Source: Enchytraeus crypticus | Taxonomy: Eukaryota; Annelida; Clitellata; Enchytraeida; Enchytraeidae | Assembly: GCA_905160935.1 (NCBI GenBank) | Contig: CAJHZI010000495.1 | Coordinates: 441,001-505,000 of the forward strand | DNA: 64,000 nt | Direction: 5' to 3' | Part shown: positions 12,301 to 21,076 of the stretch, one piece after another | Layout of the letters: each line of letters begins with the position of its first letter | Numbering within the stretch: position 1 is the stretch's first letter | The notes under the pieces: generated by a model | Told to the model about the DNA's origin: nothing | The model's database searches: none | Seen by the model: only the letters and a program-made list of their open reading frames with translations | Translations under genes and position numbers: made by a program

Positions 12301-15300
12301 TGTAGCATATTCTTCACTCTGCGCAAATGTCGCCACTCTCCCTATGTCAATGTCAATCAATCAACTCGAATCAAGTGCTTCATTCATCAAGTGATCGTCA
12401 TCATCGTCATCATTATCATCATCATCAGCATCATCGTCATCGTCATCATCATCCCTAGACGATGTCAATCAATCAACTCGAATCTAGTGCTTAATTCATC
12501 AAGCGATCATCATCGTCATCATCGTCGTCGTCGTCGTCATCATCAGCATCATCGTCATCGTCATCCCTAGACGACGTCAATCAATCAACTTGAATCTAGT
12601 GCTTAATTCATCAAGCGATCATCATCGTCATCGTCATTGTCATCGTCATCATCACCACCACCTCCACCACTACCGCCGCCGCCACCATCACCAAAACCAC
12701 CACCACCACCATTATCATCATCATCATCATCATCATCATCCAATCATCGTCAACCTCTAATCATCATCATTAAGCAATCAATCTTATATCGATCCGTTAG
12801 TGAGTAAATTAGAAAATAAGGAAATCAATCAATCAATGATGACTGCGCATATGATAAATAATTCTTCAAATAAATTTGACTGATCGTTTGACATATCGAG
12901 AGACTGATTGATTGACTTAATGATTGATTGATTGACGTATTGATTGGCTGATTGGTAGGTATGTAGGTAAGTAGATTTATTGAATAGTTGGTTCATTTAT
13001 TGGTTTGGCTGGTTGATTGATTGTTTGACCAACTTATCGATTGACCGATTGATTGACAGACTGATTCACTGACTGATTGATTGATTGATGGAACGATTGA
13101 TTGATGGAATAGCGGATTGATTGATACATTTACTACTGCTAGATTTATTGAATTTGAGTGACGATACCTCGTTGAGCAGACACATGACCTTGAGCTGTTT
13201 GAAGGATTGATTGATTGATTGATATATACTATATTGATTGATTGACTATACCTCATTGAGTAGACCCATGACCTTGAGCTGCTTGAAAGCCTCCTCACAG
13301 TATCTACCAACTCTCTGAGATTCGTTCGCTAACACAGCCGAGTATCTGCAGGGTTATCAATCAATCAATCAATCAATCTCTCAATCAATCAATGAATTAA
13401 TCAATCAATCAATAACTATTAAGCAAGAAGTTATGATTAATATGTAATAGCGCTTCTACACTGTAGTTCGTCCAGAAATTCCCTTTATTACTATAGATAA
13501 CTATACATTTTTAATTTGGCGGTCCTAAGACATATAATTTAACCAGATTCCTTTGCAGAAGTAATTCCAATTTTCTAAGTTAGAAAAGAGCGGTTGGAAT
13601 CTTTGCCTGTTATCGGAAAACAGCAGTCAGATAATTTAAATGACGTTAAATATAAATACATTGAGTCTTAAGTAGCATATATCTTGAATCAGGTAATAGT
13701 TCTACCTGATTCTGTTGTGAGTGGGATCTTTTCTCTCCCTAGCCAATTCTCTCATGTGCTTCGTCATGTGACCCACTGTGGAGAACACCATGTCCTTCAC
13801 GTACTCGGGCTCTCTCTCCATCTACACGCGTTAATAGTACAACAACAACAGAATTAGAGTGCTACTGTCAGCCATGACAACATTGAGCACTATGGTACCA
13901 ATTCCAATCCGATGAGCTTTGAGCGATGAGCTTTGAGAACAGTAACTTTTGGGGTCCAACAGTGCAAGCCAAAATCCGGGAGTTCAGTCCGAGGAAGGGT
14001 ACTAGTGGAATGGAGGTGTATGTGTTGGTCTTAGTTCATATGCCATGGTTGAATATGAATGGTCAAAAAGAAAAGCCTTCAACGGTCTATGAAACTGTTC
14101 ATACAGAAGGAAAGGATGATCAGGAGATGAGGGGTGCGCAGAGTGGAAAGAAGAGAATTCCAGATCTGAGGAGCTAACAGTACACTACTTTTACGATGTT
14201 GTGTGCTTAACGGCACGGTTCAGAAGCATAAATCATGTTTTCTAGACCATAGCATACTTAAATGAATCAAATCCTTCAACCAACTATCGTTATGTAAATT
14301 ATTTACACGGCTTTTAATATTTGCATTCATACTACAAGTGAGAATAAACAAACTGGTATTTTCGAGCTTTTATTATTTTATTACATGCATTGAATATATT
14401 TGAATGGTACCTTTACATCTTTGTATTATCACAATAGCAGAATGTCGTTAGTCCGGAAAATATTAACTATTCAGTTATATATAAATTATATAATAAATAA
14501 TATATATACTTAAGTTTTCAATTAGGTTCCAAATTTATAAAAATCTCATGTGACAAGCTTACAGTAATTTATCAGTAGATTTTGCTTTGCCGCTTCTTCG
14601 CTCTTTGTTATTGCTTCATTGCTATATTAAACATGCATGCTGAGCTAATATATCTTTTTTCATCGAGATATACACCTGACACGACAGACGTGTTTACAGT
14701 TTAATTGCTTCTTGCTATTTATAGTATCGTTATTTTAACCTTTCTCTTCATAATTGCTGGTAATCCTTTTCATTTGACAGATCAATTTGCAGCTGGCGCA
14801 GATTTAGTATTAGTTTTCCAGCACCCTTGGGTATAAGTATCTCATGCTGCCACCACTCGATATTCCAAGTTGGTCGCCCATCCAAGTACTAATCGAACCC
14901 GATATTGCTTAATTTCATTTAGTACGTGCACGCTCTACTAAGTGCTAATTAACCCTGGCCTGATGTATTGTATAACTAACGCAGCCCCTAGGATAACTTT
15001 CTCAACGGCTTACTAATAAAACCTCACTCTGACCAGAGTGCTGAAGCAAATCTTAACAAATGAAAATCTTAATTTGAGGAATTAAATTAAATAGCGGGAT
15101 TAACTCCCGCTACTTAACTCGCGATGATCTGAGAGTAGAATCTCGGACATTCACTGGACTGGTTATACTGAAAATGGTCTAAATTGCCTAACGGTTTAAA
15201 CATGAGGTATTAGAAGTGATAGATATCAACACAGTTGATGTTTAACTATGTTGCGTGTTTACTTTACCCTTTTAAAGTGCACTAAACGAGTGTTGAACAC

Positions 15301-17420
15301 TTACCTCAATGGTGCGGACTGCATGAGTGTTGAAACTGGTACTCTAAACTCATGCACTAGTGTTCTACACTTACCTCACTAAACTGGTGCACTAAACTGG
15401 TGCACTAAACTAGTGTACTAAACTCATGCACTAGTGTTCTACACTTATCTCAATGGCGCACTAAACGAGTGTTCTACACCTACCACAATGGTGCGGACTA
15501 CACGAGTGTTCTACACCTACCTCAATGGTGCAGACTACACGAGTGTTCTACACCTACCTCAATGGTGCGGACTACACGAGTGTTGAACGTGTGCAGATAG
15601 TATCTGAACTTGTTGTAACTCTTGAGGTTACACAGAACTTTACCATCTCTCGTCGTAAATCCTCTCTGATACATCCATCTGAGGCGCACGATCAATCAAG
15701 CAATCAGTAAATCAATAAATCAAGTCAAATCAATTAATCACTAAATAAATAAATCAATCAAATCAATCAAGCAATAAAAATGGATGTAATAAACCATGCA
15801 ACCTGTAAATCATTCTTATAGCGTCAACTAATACTACTGCCTGTAATATTGCCACTCTGATGCAACGATATCCCAGAATATCGCATGGAATTATAGTTAC
15901 TATAACTATACAAAATGATTTAGGCCTACAATCTGCAAGCACTGCAATCATTACAAGCACTAAGAACCAACGTTAGAAAGGCATGCGGTTGTTGTGCACC
16001 TAAACTAACCAACCGAATACTACAAAATTTGAAATTCCTACAAGATTTTCCACTCCCGACAAATGATGATGGTGATGACGATGATGATGATTTAGGCCTA
16101 CAATGAATTAAAGCTAAGGTTGATGTCAGTTTCCTCACTCGAAAGCGATGTCAGTACGGGCGAGCCCAGGATTTGAACCCAGAAACATACTGATCTGCGG
16201 TCGAATATCTTACCGACATCGCCAGTTGCTCCAGCTGCAATTAATAAATTAGTTGTATTGCAAATGTCGCATCATACTCCACTGCGTATTGCATTGTATT
16301 GTATTGTATTGTGGAGTATTGTATTGCACTGTACTGTACTGTATTGTATTGTATTGTATTGTGGGGTATTACTTTGCCACGTCAGGGCGGAAGAAGTATT
16401 CTCTGAGGTGGGGGTCAGTGAGGGAATTGTACTCCTGAGGGGTGGGGAGCTTGTAGTTGAGGGGGTCATCCAGGTCAAAGTCCAGTTTAGCAAACTTACG
16501 CCAGGGCTGAAAAAATCAATCAATCAATTTATCGATAAATATGTAGATAAATCACAAGATAATAAGTCATAGATTCATTTGATATTTCAATGAAATTGAT
16601 CAATCAATTAATCAATCAATCAATCAATCAATTAATTAATCAATCAATCAATCATTGAAATCAATAAATAAATCAAACTATCAGTTAATCAATCAAACAA
16701 TAAATCAGCCAATCAATCGATAAATTAATTAATCATTCTATTTTTCTACTAATTAGCAAATTAAACAGTAAATCACTTAAATTATTCATTTAATTGATTC
16801 ATCAGTCTGTAAATCGACCAATCAATCAGTCAGTCAATCATTTATACAATATGTAAACAACTATAAAATTAAATAGAATTGACATAAAGACCTGTCAATT
16901 GAAGGAATTTAAATACCAAGTAAATCTGATACAAATAAAATAAAACTAAACATTTAACGTCTGCATCCTCATTGAAGACATGTCAGGGACATCAATGCGA
17001 ACGCTTAATAACACTTAATATCATTATGAGGATAGAGACATAATACTCAATTGATTACGTTTATTTCCTATACCCGCTACAAGAGAGATTATTTGAAACC
17101 CCTTTACTTTTGCTGAAGCCATTGTTTACTAGGAATTACTGTCTAATAGCATGACTATTAATAGACTTACATTACAATCTTATTAAATTTTGATTCCCCT
17201 CAAAAATCTGCCCTATTTCACCCCAACATTCACATAAATTTCGCTGAATACTAACCGAATCTCCCATGAGCCCGTAATAGAGCGATACGGCCCCCTGAGG
17301 CACAATTTTCGGCATGGGCAGCTTGTTCTCGAGGTGCATGTGGCCCCAGATGGGCAAGGGTCGGGGAGGCACCCCGGCAATCTCCGGTGGGCGGGCTCGA
17401 CATTCCACCTCACCCGCCAT
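3998..17420 (-). CDS. FSIP2: Fibrous sheath-interacting protein 2-like (FSIP2-like), 10 exons
   Basis: The predicted protein has 1497 aa. Exons 5'→3' are 17420–17256, 16506–16373, 15678–15558, 13821–13706, 13345–13252, 12341–12231, 11184–11037, 10292–10170, 7781–7668 and 7365–3998. All have GT/AG borders, phases match at each join, and the total of 4494 nt is divisible by three. The start is ATG at 17420 in a good context (AAGATGG). The N-terminus contains NKLPMPKIVPQ and SLTDPHLREYF followed by KWMYQRGFTTRDGKV. This order matches the start of vertebrate FSIP2 (LPLGVKLPVIPGS…, SLHDPHLRAYYKRKDI…, GGYITSNNKVVCTLKELNKY). Exons 4–7 are charged helical or coiled-coil sequence. FSIP2 is an AKAP4-binding protein of the sperm fibrous sheath, and a flagellar role here is inferred. 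It is far shorter than the ~6900 aa human protein. The exon at 10292–10170 is the least certain. Confidence 0.72.
7366..7530 (-). repeat. Array of acceptor-like units upstream of the last FSIP2-like exon
   Basis: Read on the minus strand, five or so units of 'GTTGTTGTTACAGACAGG' type lead up to the true acceptor at 7366. Each carries a T/G-rich tract, an (A)CAG and the first exon bases ACAG. Units differ in the number of GTT triplets and by small spacers. Confidence 0.75.
7570..7667. repeat. (TTG/TTA)n microsatellite abutting the exon 9 donor
   Basis: An imperfect trinucleotide run starts immediately after the donor of exon 7781–7668 (minus-strand GTAGTAATAACAAC). Together with the acceptor array it makes up nearly the whole 302 bp intron. 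Confidence 0.75.
7790..8473. other. FSIP2-like intron, TCAA-rich and AT-rich
   Basis: The start is a TCAA/TTGA tetranucleotide-rich stretch (7790–7925) next to the exon 9 acceptor. A decayed copy of the (ATG)n-tailed interspersed repeat is visible around 8225–8290 in reverse orientation (AACCTATGCGCTCACCAAC). No exon is seen. Confidence 0.5.
8474..8640 (+). mobile_element. LINE ORF2 3'-end fragment
   Basis: The translation gives a decayed '[24 protein letters not shown]…AGDRDEWRRYI' followed by a 'GGACCTGCCAGTAGGCAG' 3' tail. The same tail and coding remnant recur at 22685, 33040, 33715 and 49995, so this is a dispersed non-LTR retrotransposon family represented by 5'-truncated ends. Confidence 0.7.
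8770..8915. repeat. ~16 bp tandem repeat
   Basis: There are about nine imperfect copies of 'GAGAGGCAAATACTAA'. On the minus strand each unit reads as a pyrimidine-rich CTCTCTTAG followed by TATT, resembling a 3' splice site, but no exon follows that I can support. Confidence 0.65.
9239..9307. repeat. (CT)n microsatellite
   Basis: An almost pure CT run of about 60 bp within an intron of the FSIP2-like gene. Confidence 0.9.
9900..10170 (-). repeat. ~40 bp array of donor-site copies next to the candidate FSIP2-like exon 10292–10170
   Basis: Seven imperfect ~36–44 bp units are present. On the minus strand each reads CGTCCTCACA then GTAAGT and a spacer ending in CCTCTAGG. The unit nearest the exon supplies the predicted donor (CATA|GTAAGT at 10170/10169). 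Degenerate traces continue to about 9655. Confidence 0.7.
10170..10292 (-). CDS. FSIP2: Candidate FSIP2-like exon 8
   Basis: The open stretch follows an acceptor (GTACAG|ATG) and encodes DAIRQYARARYAKSQ…, a basic helical segment ending RQWPQSARCPH. It is phase 1 in and phase 1 out, which fits both neighbours (11037 and 7781). Skipping it also leaves the frame intact, so it could be a cassette exon or a chance open stretch. Coding-like composition and the dual phase fit favour a real exon. Confidence 0.6.
10296..10400. repeat. TCAA-rich simple repeat
   Basis: An irregular (TCAA)n stretch lies a few bases upstream (minus strand) of the acceptor of the candidate exon at 10292. Confidence 0.7.
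10778..11002 (+). other. Acidic/lysine-rich open reading segment antisense to an FSIP2-like intron
   Basis: The frame beginning AAT GAA GAA after a TAA encodes about 74 residues of strongly biased sequence (EEDEEEDAEEDKEV… KEKKKKNSKEKIND… ending MQESMS and a TAG at 11000). It has no upstream ATG and no obvious acceptor. It may be an old retrocopy or a GAA-rich low-complexity tract. I do not recognise it. Confidence 0.25.
11213..11575. repeat. (TCAA)/(TCGA) tetranucleotide array with higher-order repeat
   Basis: About 360 bp of TCAA and TCGA tetramers lie immediately upstream (minus strand) of exon 11184–11037. A block containing five consecutive CGATs (around 11335–11400) recurs around 11475–11535, showing duplication of a larger ~140 bp unit. 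Confidence 0.9.
12335..12770 (-). repeat. Triplicated ~110 bp unit containing the exon 6 acceptor, with (ATC)n runs
   Basis: On the minus strand the sequence GATTGATTGAC…CTAG|GGA occurs at the true acceptor (12342) and twice more, near 12464 and 12572, each preceded by a shared 'GCACTAGATTCGAGTTGATT' block. The spaces between are filled with (GAT)n/(ATC)n triplets up to 12745. Confidence 0.7.
12825..13130. repeat. (ATTG)n-rich tract
   Basis: Irregular GATT/ATTG tetranucleotides fill the intron between exons 13345–13252 and 12341–12231. Confidence 0.75.
13150..13260 (-). repeat. Duplicated exon 5 donor region
   Basis: The last ~35 coding bases of exon 13345–13252 with its donor (minus: AAGGTCATGGGTCTACTCAA…GAG|GTATAG) recur ~85 bp further at 13165–13205 as a decayed copy ending GAG|GTATCG. 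The two copies are separated by an ATTG tract. Confidence 0.75.
13350..13415. repeat. (TCAA)n microsatellite
   Basis: The run begins about 10 bp upstream (minus strand) of the exon 13345 acceptor. Confidence 0.85.
13838..14030 (-). mobile_element. LINE 3'-UTR fragment ('GTGCTCGATGTTGTCA' family)
   Basis: In reverse orientation this carries the conserved 3' end seen in full at 20340–20725: a 'CCGGATTTTGGCT' block, then CTCAATGTTGTCATGGCTGA, then a GTT-rich tail. At least ten other partial copies occur in the window. Confidence 0.7.
14031..15117. other. Intron without recognisable features
   Basis: AT-rich intronic DNA between FSIP2-like exons 3 and 4. A segment near 14820–14960 has local GC enrichment (GGTCGCCCATCCAAGTACTAATCGAACC). 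It resembles the 5S-like 'TCCAAGTACTAACC' motif of some SINEs, but it is too diverged to call. Confidence 0.4.
15118..15270 (+). repeat. SINE family 1, 5'-truncated copy
   Basis: It contains the family body (CTGAGAGTA-AATCTCGGACATTCACTGGAC, GCCTAACGGTTTAAACATG, AGTGATAGATATCAAC). Full-length relatives at 24473, 40740 and 46350 have a tRNA-like head with a B-box. Confidence 0.75.
15290..15560 (-). repeat. ~38 bp array of exon 3 donor copies
   Basis: On the minus strand the end of exon 15678–15558 and its donor (CGCACCATTGAG|GTAGGTG) are repeated. Units with junctions at 15558, 15520 and 15482 are spaced exactly 38 bp. Older copies lie near 15446, 15374 and 15303. Some keep a usable GAG|GTAAGT, while others have lost the GT or gained substitutions. 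Confidence 0.8.
15690..16060. other. TCAA repeat and decayed interspersed repeat in intron
   Basis: A (TCAA)n stretch at 15690–15780 abuts the exon 3 acceptor. After it, 15955–16090 contains a degenerate plus-strand copy of the (ATG)n-tailed repeat (CCAACGTTAGAAAGGCATGC… ending GATGATGATGATT). Confidence 0.5.
16105..16236 (-). repeat. SINE family 2 copy
   Basis: Reverse orientation. It has a tRNA-like head (GGCGATGTCGGTAAG… with B-box GGTTCAAATCC), followed by a body ending CACTGACATCGC…GAGGAAACTGACAT. Similar copies lie at 19438, 25748, 34312 and 45145. Confidence 0.8.
16275..16372. repeat. (ATTGT)n pentanucleotide array abutting the exon 2 donor
   Basis: On the minus strand the donor of exon 16506–16373 (CAAA|GTAATACC) runs straight into CACAATACAATACAATACAG, about 17 pentamer-like units with occasional interruptions. 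Confidence 0.8.
16512..16860. repeat. (TCAA)n tract upstream of FSIP2-like exon 2
   Basis: Irregular TCAA/ATTA tetranucleotides extend about 350 bp and begin a few bases from the exon 2 acceptor. Confidence 0.8.
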
Positions 17421-18169
17421 CTTTCTCACTATCGGCTCTGATAACTACCGAGGCAATCAGGCAGCTAGGATTACTTCCAGAGGATCAGCTCTGATAACTA
17501 CTGAGTGAATCAGGCTGCTAAGGCTAGGACCTGGAAACCGGAGAAAGTGACGGCAGCAGAATTAATTAAGATCGATATACTTGTATAGTTCATTTGAAGT
17601 CCTGACTCTAGAAAATAACAACAACAGCTTCAATAGTATTTATCACAGTGGATTAAATGCTAATTTTATTTGCAGAATATCTGACTCTAGAAGTTAGAGT
17701 AGAAACAGGGTTTGGGGTGGGGAGGCCGTAGAGAGCGAAGCCTCCGCTACACCCTCCGGAGCTTAGCCCGGTCACTTGCAGGGACATGGCTACTTTACAT
17801 TTGTGCAATCTTCAATTAACAGGACAAATATAGTTAAACATTCAATTTGGAAATCTATTTGATTAGCGCTAAGCATAGTATATTCTGTACATACATGTCA
17901 ATAACAATATATTCCGTATTGGCCGTATTGTCAGGTCGTATCGCTACATTGGCGCTTGAAAGGTTTCTATAATAGCTCGGTGTATACTAGCCTACTGTAT
18001 AGAGGTACAAAGACCATTTCTAGAGATCATTGGCTTAAGATGATTAAATTAATCTTGAATTTATGTGACCATACACGAAGGATTTGATTCACGACTGAGC
18101 ACGATTATCAGATAGTAGAATATCGGACATTCTTAGGTCAGATATAAGTGAATAATCGACTACGTGATT
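17421..18169. other. Presumed 5' UTR and promoter region of the FSIP2-like gene
   Basis: This region is immediately upstream of the ATG at 17420. A ~45 bp segment (GCTCTGATAACTACCGAG… CAGGCAGCTAGG) is tandemly duplicated at 17433–17530. A GC-rich patch at 17700–17790 can fold (GAGGC…GCCTC). No TATA box stands out. The JMJD4 gene is divergent, 3.6 kb away. Confidence 0.4.
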
Positions 18170-18300
18170 CTAGTCCACTGCCTATCGGCAGTCTCGTGGC
18201 TTATAGCTCCTCCACAGTTTCCTATCCACCACTTTTCTCTTTATGTCCATATACGATAACATGAGGACGGGCTAATTAAATCATTTAGCATACCAAGTCA
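18170..18300 (-). mobile_element. LINE 3'-end remnant
   Basis: Reverse copy of the 'ACTGCC-A/GGCAGT' tail with coding remnant (same family as 8474 and 22685), heavily decayed. Confidence 0.45.
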
Positions 18301-18379
18301 GGATCTACACTACCTTCCATCCCTGTACACTAAGTCTACTATATGAATTGTTAACTATGATACTGTAGGCCTATATAGT

Positions 18380-18885
18380 TTGCACCGGCTTCCAGTCTCC
18401 GAACGAATAAATTTCAAAATAGCTTCCTTGACCTTCAAAACTTTAAATTATAGTAAACCATCCTATCTATCTGATCTTTTATCGACCTATCAGCCCTCTC
18501 ATAGTCTTCGTTCCTCTGGTAAAAGCTTTCTCACCGTACCAAACATTAAATCTGCCATGGGCAGACGCTGCTACATGTTTTCTGCTTCGACAATATGGAA
18601 CTCTATGCCATAAGATCCTTGATCTTGCAATTGTATTGTTACTTTCCTTGCAAGCTAAAAACCCATCTCTTTCGGCCATAGATCTGAATTCTGACCAGCT
18701 TGCCTTGGATCATGGGCTTACACTGTTTTGATCTCGCTTTCTTGTGTGATCTATGTGTACTCAGTCGTCATTGTGTGGTGCTTTGGCGCCTGTTTGTGCA
18801 GAGTCTGCAAGAGACGTCCCTGATATTGCCTTATGGCGAGGAACCGGACGTTAAATTCTTATTGTTTGGTTGATTAATTAGTTTG
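18380..18885 (+). mobile_element. 5'-truncated LINE (CR1/L2-like) with 3' stem-loop tail
   Basis: The first 234 bp encode the typical C-terminal end of a CR1/L2-type reverse transcriptase ORF: LHRLPVSERINFKIASLTFK, then KPSYLSDLLSTYQPSHSLRS and FSASTIWNSMP, then a stop. The 3' UTR ends with GACGTCCCTGATATTGCC TTAT GGCGAGGAACCGGACGTTAAATTC. In it ACGTCC can pair with GGACGT and GCC with GGC. The same tail occurs at 27770, 54740 and 54850. Confidence 0.85.
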
Positions 18886-19194
18886 GCTATAATTCTTCCT
18901 CAAGGCGTTATCATAGAGGTTGACTTTTTCATTAACTTCTGCTCAATGTTAACCATAGCCTACCTGGCACAACTACAAAAGTAAATAGGTGACTTATGTT
19001 TATAGTTCGTAGTTTAATTAATAATTACAAAATACTTGAAATTTTTCAAAAGTTCATAATTAAAATCAGTGACGTCACACAGTATATCCAAATCTTATTT
19101 ATCTGTTATTGAAAGAGATTGAGTGCCGTCAAAGAGTCGTGCTTAGATATTGCGCTAGGATTTGTAGAGAAAAAAGCTAACGTAAAAGCAAGTA

Positions 19195-19432
19195 AAGTAA
19201 ATACGCAATATAGAGAAATGATAAACTACATTTATATCTATCACTTTTAATACCAAATGCTTAAACCGTTAGGCAATTTAGATGATTTTTTGCATAACCA
19301 GTTCTGTGAATGTGCGAAATTTTAACCTCAGATCAGCGCGGCTGGGATTCGAACCCATAGGGCTCATTTCACCTCAGGATATCTGTCATTTAAAATTCAA
19401 AACGTTACACCTACGCTGCTAAGACATTCTAA
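19195..19432 (-). repeat. SINE family 1, near full-length
   Basis: Reverse orientation. The head carries a B-box-like GGGTTCGAATCCCAGCCGCG, then the family body and an ATAGATATAAATG end. It lies directly before a family 2 SINE. Confidence 0.8.
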
Positions 19433-19437
19433 AAGCC

Positions 19438-19555
19438 AATATTAACTTCAGCATCCTCACTCGAAAGCGATGTCAGTGACTGACGACCCCAGGATTTGAA
19501 CCCCGCACATATTGACCCCCGATCGAATATCTTACCAGCATCGCCACTGCATGCA
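19438..19555 (-). repeat. SINE family 2 copy
   Basis: Reverse orientation. It has the tRNA-like head with GGTTCAAATCC and the CACTGACATCGCTTTCGAGT tail. It sits next to the family 1 SINE, 6 bp away. Confidence 0.8.
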
Positions 19556-19921
19556 TAGCTTAATCTAACAACATATAAATGACAACAAAGATGTGCCTAT
19601 GGCAACATTCCTATGTGCTTAGAATTCGGAATCCATTAAATTGAATATTCTTGAGAATTGAGAGTCCCCCTGCCGTCACTTTGATTTGAGTAAGTCTCTT
19701 AAGTTGAGTTAATTTACATTGTAAATCGATTGAGTCTCATCGTTTTGTGCAAAACCTGTTGCAGGCTGTCAGCAGCTATGATGAGGTAGGCCTACAGTTT
19801 AAATTTAACTTAGCATATCATTAACAGTAGATAAATTTTAAAAAATTAATATCACTGATTACTTGAAATTATGTTCGACAGAAATACCATATAATAACTT
19901 AGATTTTAATCGTAACTGCAT

Positions 19922-20080
19922 ATGGAACCCAGCCGCGCTGATCTGAGAGTAAAATCTCGGAAATTCACTGGAGTGGCTACACGGAAAATGGACAAAATTG
20001 CCTAACGGATTTAACATGTGGTATTAAAAGTGATAGATATTAACGTTGTTCATCATTTCACTATAATGTGTGTTATTTAT
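19922..20080 (+). repeat. SINE family 1, lacking the 5' half of the head
   Basis: It begins in the B-box region (CCCAGCCGCGCTGATCTGAG) and continues through the conserved body to TATAATGTGTGTTATTT. Confidence 0.8.
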
Positions 20081-20339
20081 TTATTTATGTAGCACTTTAA
20101 TTGTTGCTGTTGTCAGTGTTCAAGTGATTTTAGCATTTAACCATTTTTATCCCCTGAACTGGCAACACTAGTGTTGGTTGTTTATAAGCAAACCAGTCGT
20201 GTGTGAATCAAATCAAGTCAAATTATTACCAAGTTATAATTAAATCAAGTTATTAAGTTAAATAAATATAATGATATTATGCAAATTATACAATCCCCCA
20301 ATCAGCCTAAATTTCACAATCAATATAATTTAAAACTAT

Positions 20340-20725
20340 ATACGGACACAGTGGCACCCTATGTAAAAGTTCGTTAAAGTTCTTTGCCTACTAATCCGCA
20401 GATCTGGAATTATCTTCCATTCAATCTTCGGAAATCTTCATTTGAAGCACATCAGCCTTTGCTTTCCTATGAGCAGTTCCATGGGCAGTTGAAGACCTAT
20501 CTTTTCCATCTCACTTTTCCATCCAGTGTCCATGAGCAGCGACCTGCGCCTAAACCACCTTCTCTTTAATTCCCTTTACTTTGGACTGATTATCTGGATT
20601 TTGGAATTTGCACCGTTTTTGGACATTCTTTTGCTCACCGGCTTGATTTTGTCTCAATAGTGCTCGATGTTGTCATTGATGACTGTAGCACTCTAATTGT
20701 TGTTATTATTGTTATGTTATTACTA
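20340..20725 (+). mobile_element. 5'-truncated LINE with ORF tail and conserved 3' UTR
   Basis: The ORF remnant encodes NPQIWNYLPFNLRKSSF…QLKTYLFHLTF, the terminal part of a CR1-like reverse transcriptase. It is followed by a 3' UTR: GGACTGATTATCTGGATTTT, GCACCGTTTTTGGAC, TTGCTCACCGG, GTGCTCGATGTTGTCATTGA and a (GTT/ATT)n end. It is the best copy of a family with about eleven partial members in the window. Confidence 0.8.
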
Positions 20726-20842
20726 GTATAAATTCGAAAGTTATTTATGATACTGCCACAATATTTAAATTTAAACTTTTACCATATTTTATCAGTCCAC
20801 TATAATGTGTGTTTTCTTTTTTTAAAATAGAGCTCGAAGAAT

Positions 20843-20844
<2 letters not shown>

Positions 20845-20928
<84 letters not shown>
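20845..20928. repeat. (TA)n microsatellite
   Basis: About 84 bp of TA with one G interruption, 150 bp upstream of the JMJD4 start codon. Confidence 0.95.
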
Positions 20929-20932
<4 letters not shown>

Positions 20933-21076
20933 TAATATAAAATGTTACATATTAATCTGTTGCTACTCTGTTAGGTTGGTGCAGATCAATGTACATATGA
21001 AAGCAACAACTCTAGAATATTTAAGAGAATATTTTTATTTGAAACAAATTCCATCTAAATACAAAGATTAGCATCA

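Noticed and set aside
19320..19430. tRNA genes (B-box-like sequences here and at 24540, 34350, 40880, 46450)
   Set aside because: The same tRNA-like heads are always fused to identical non-tRNA bodies and do not close into a cloverleaf with an acceptor stem. They are SINEs.
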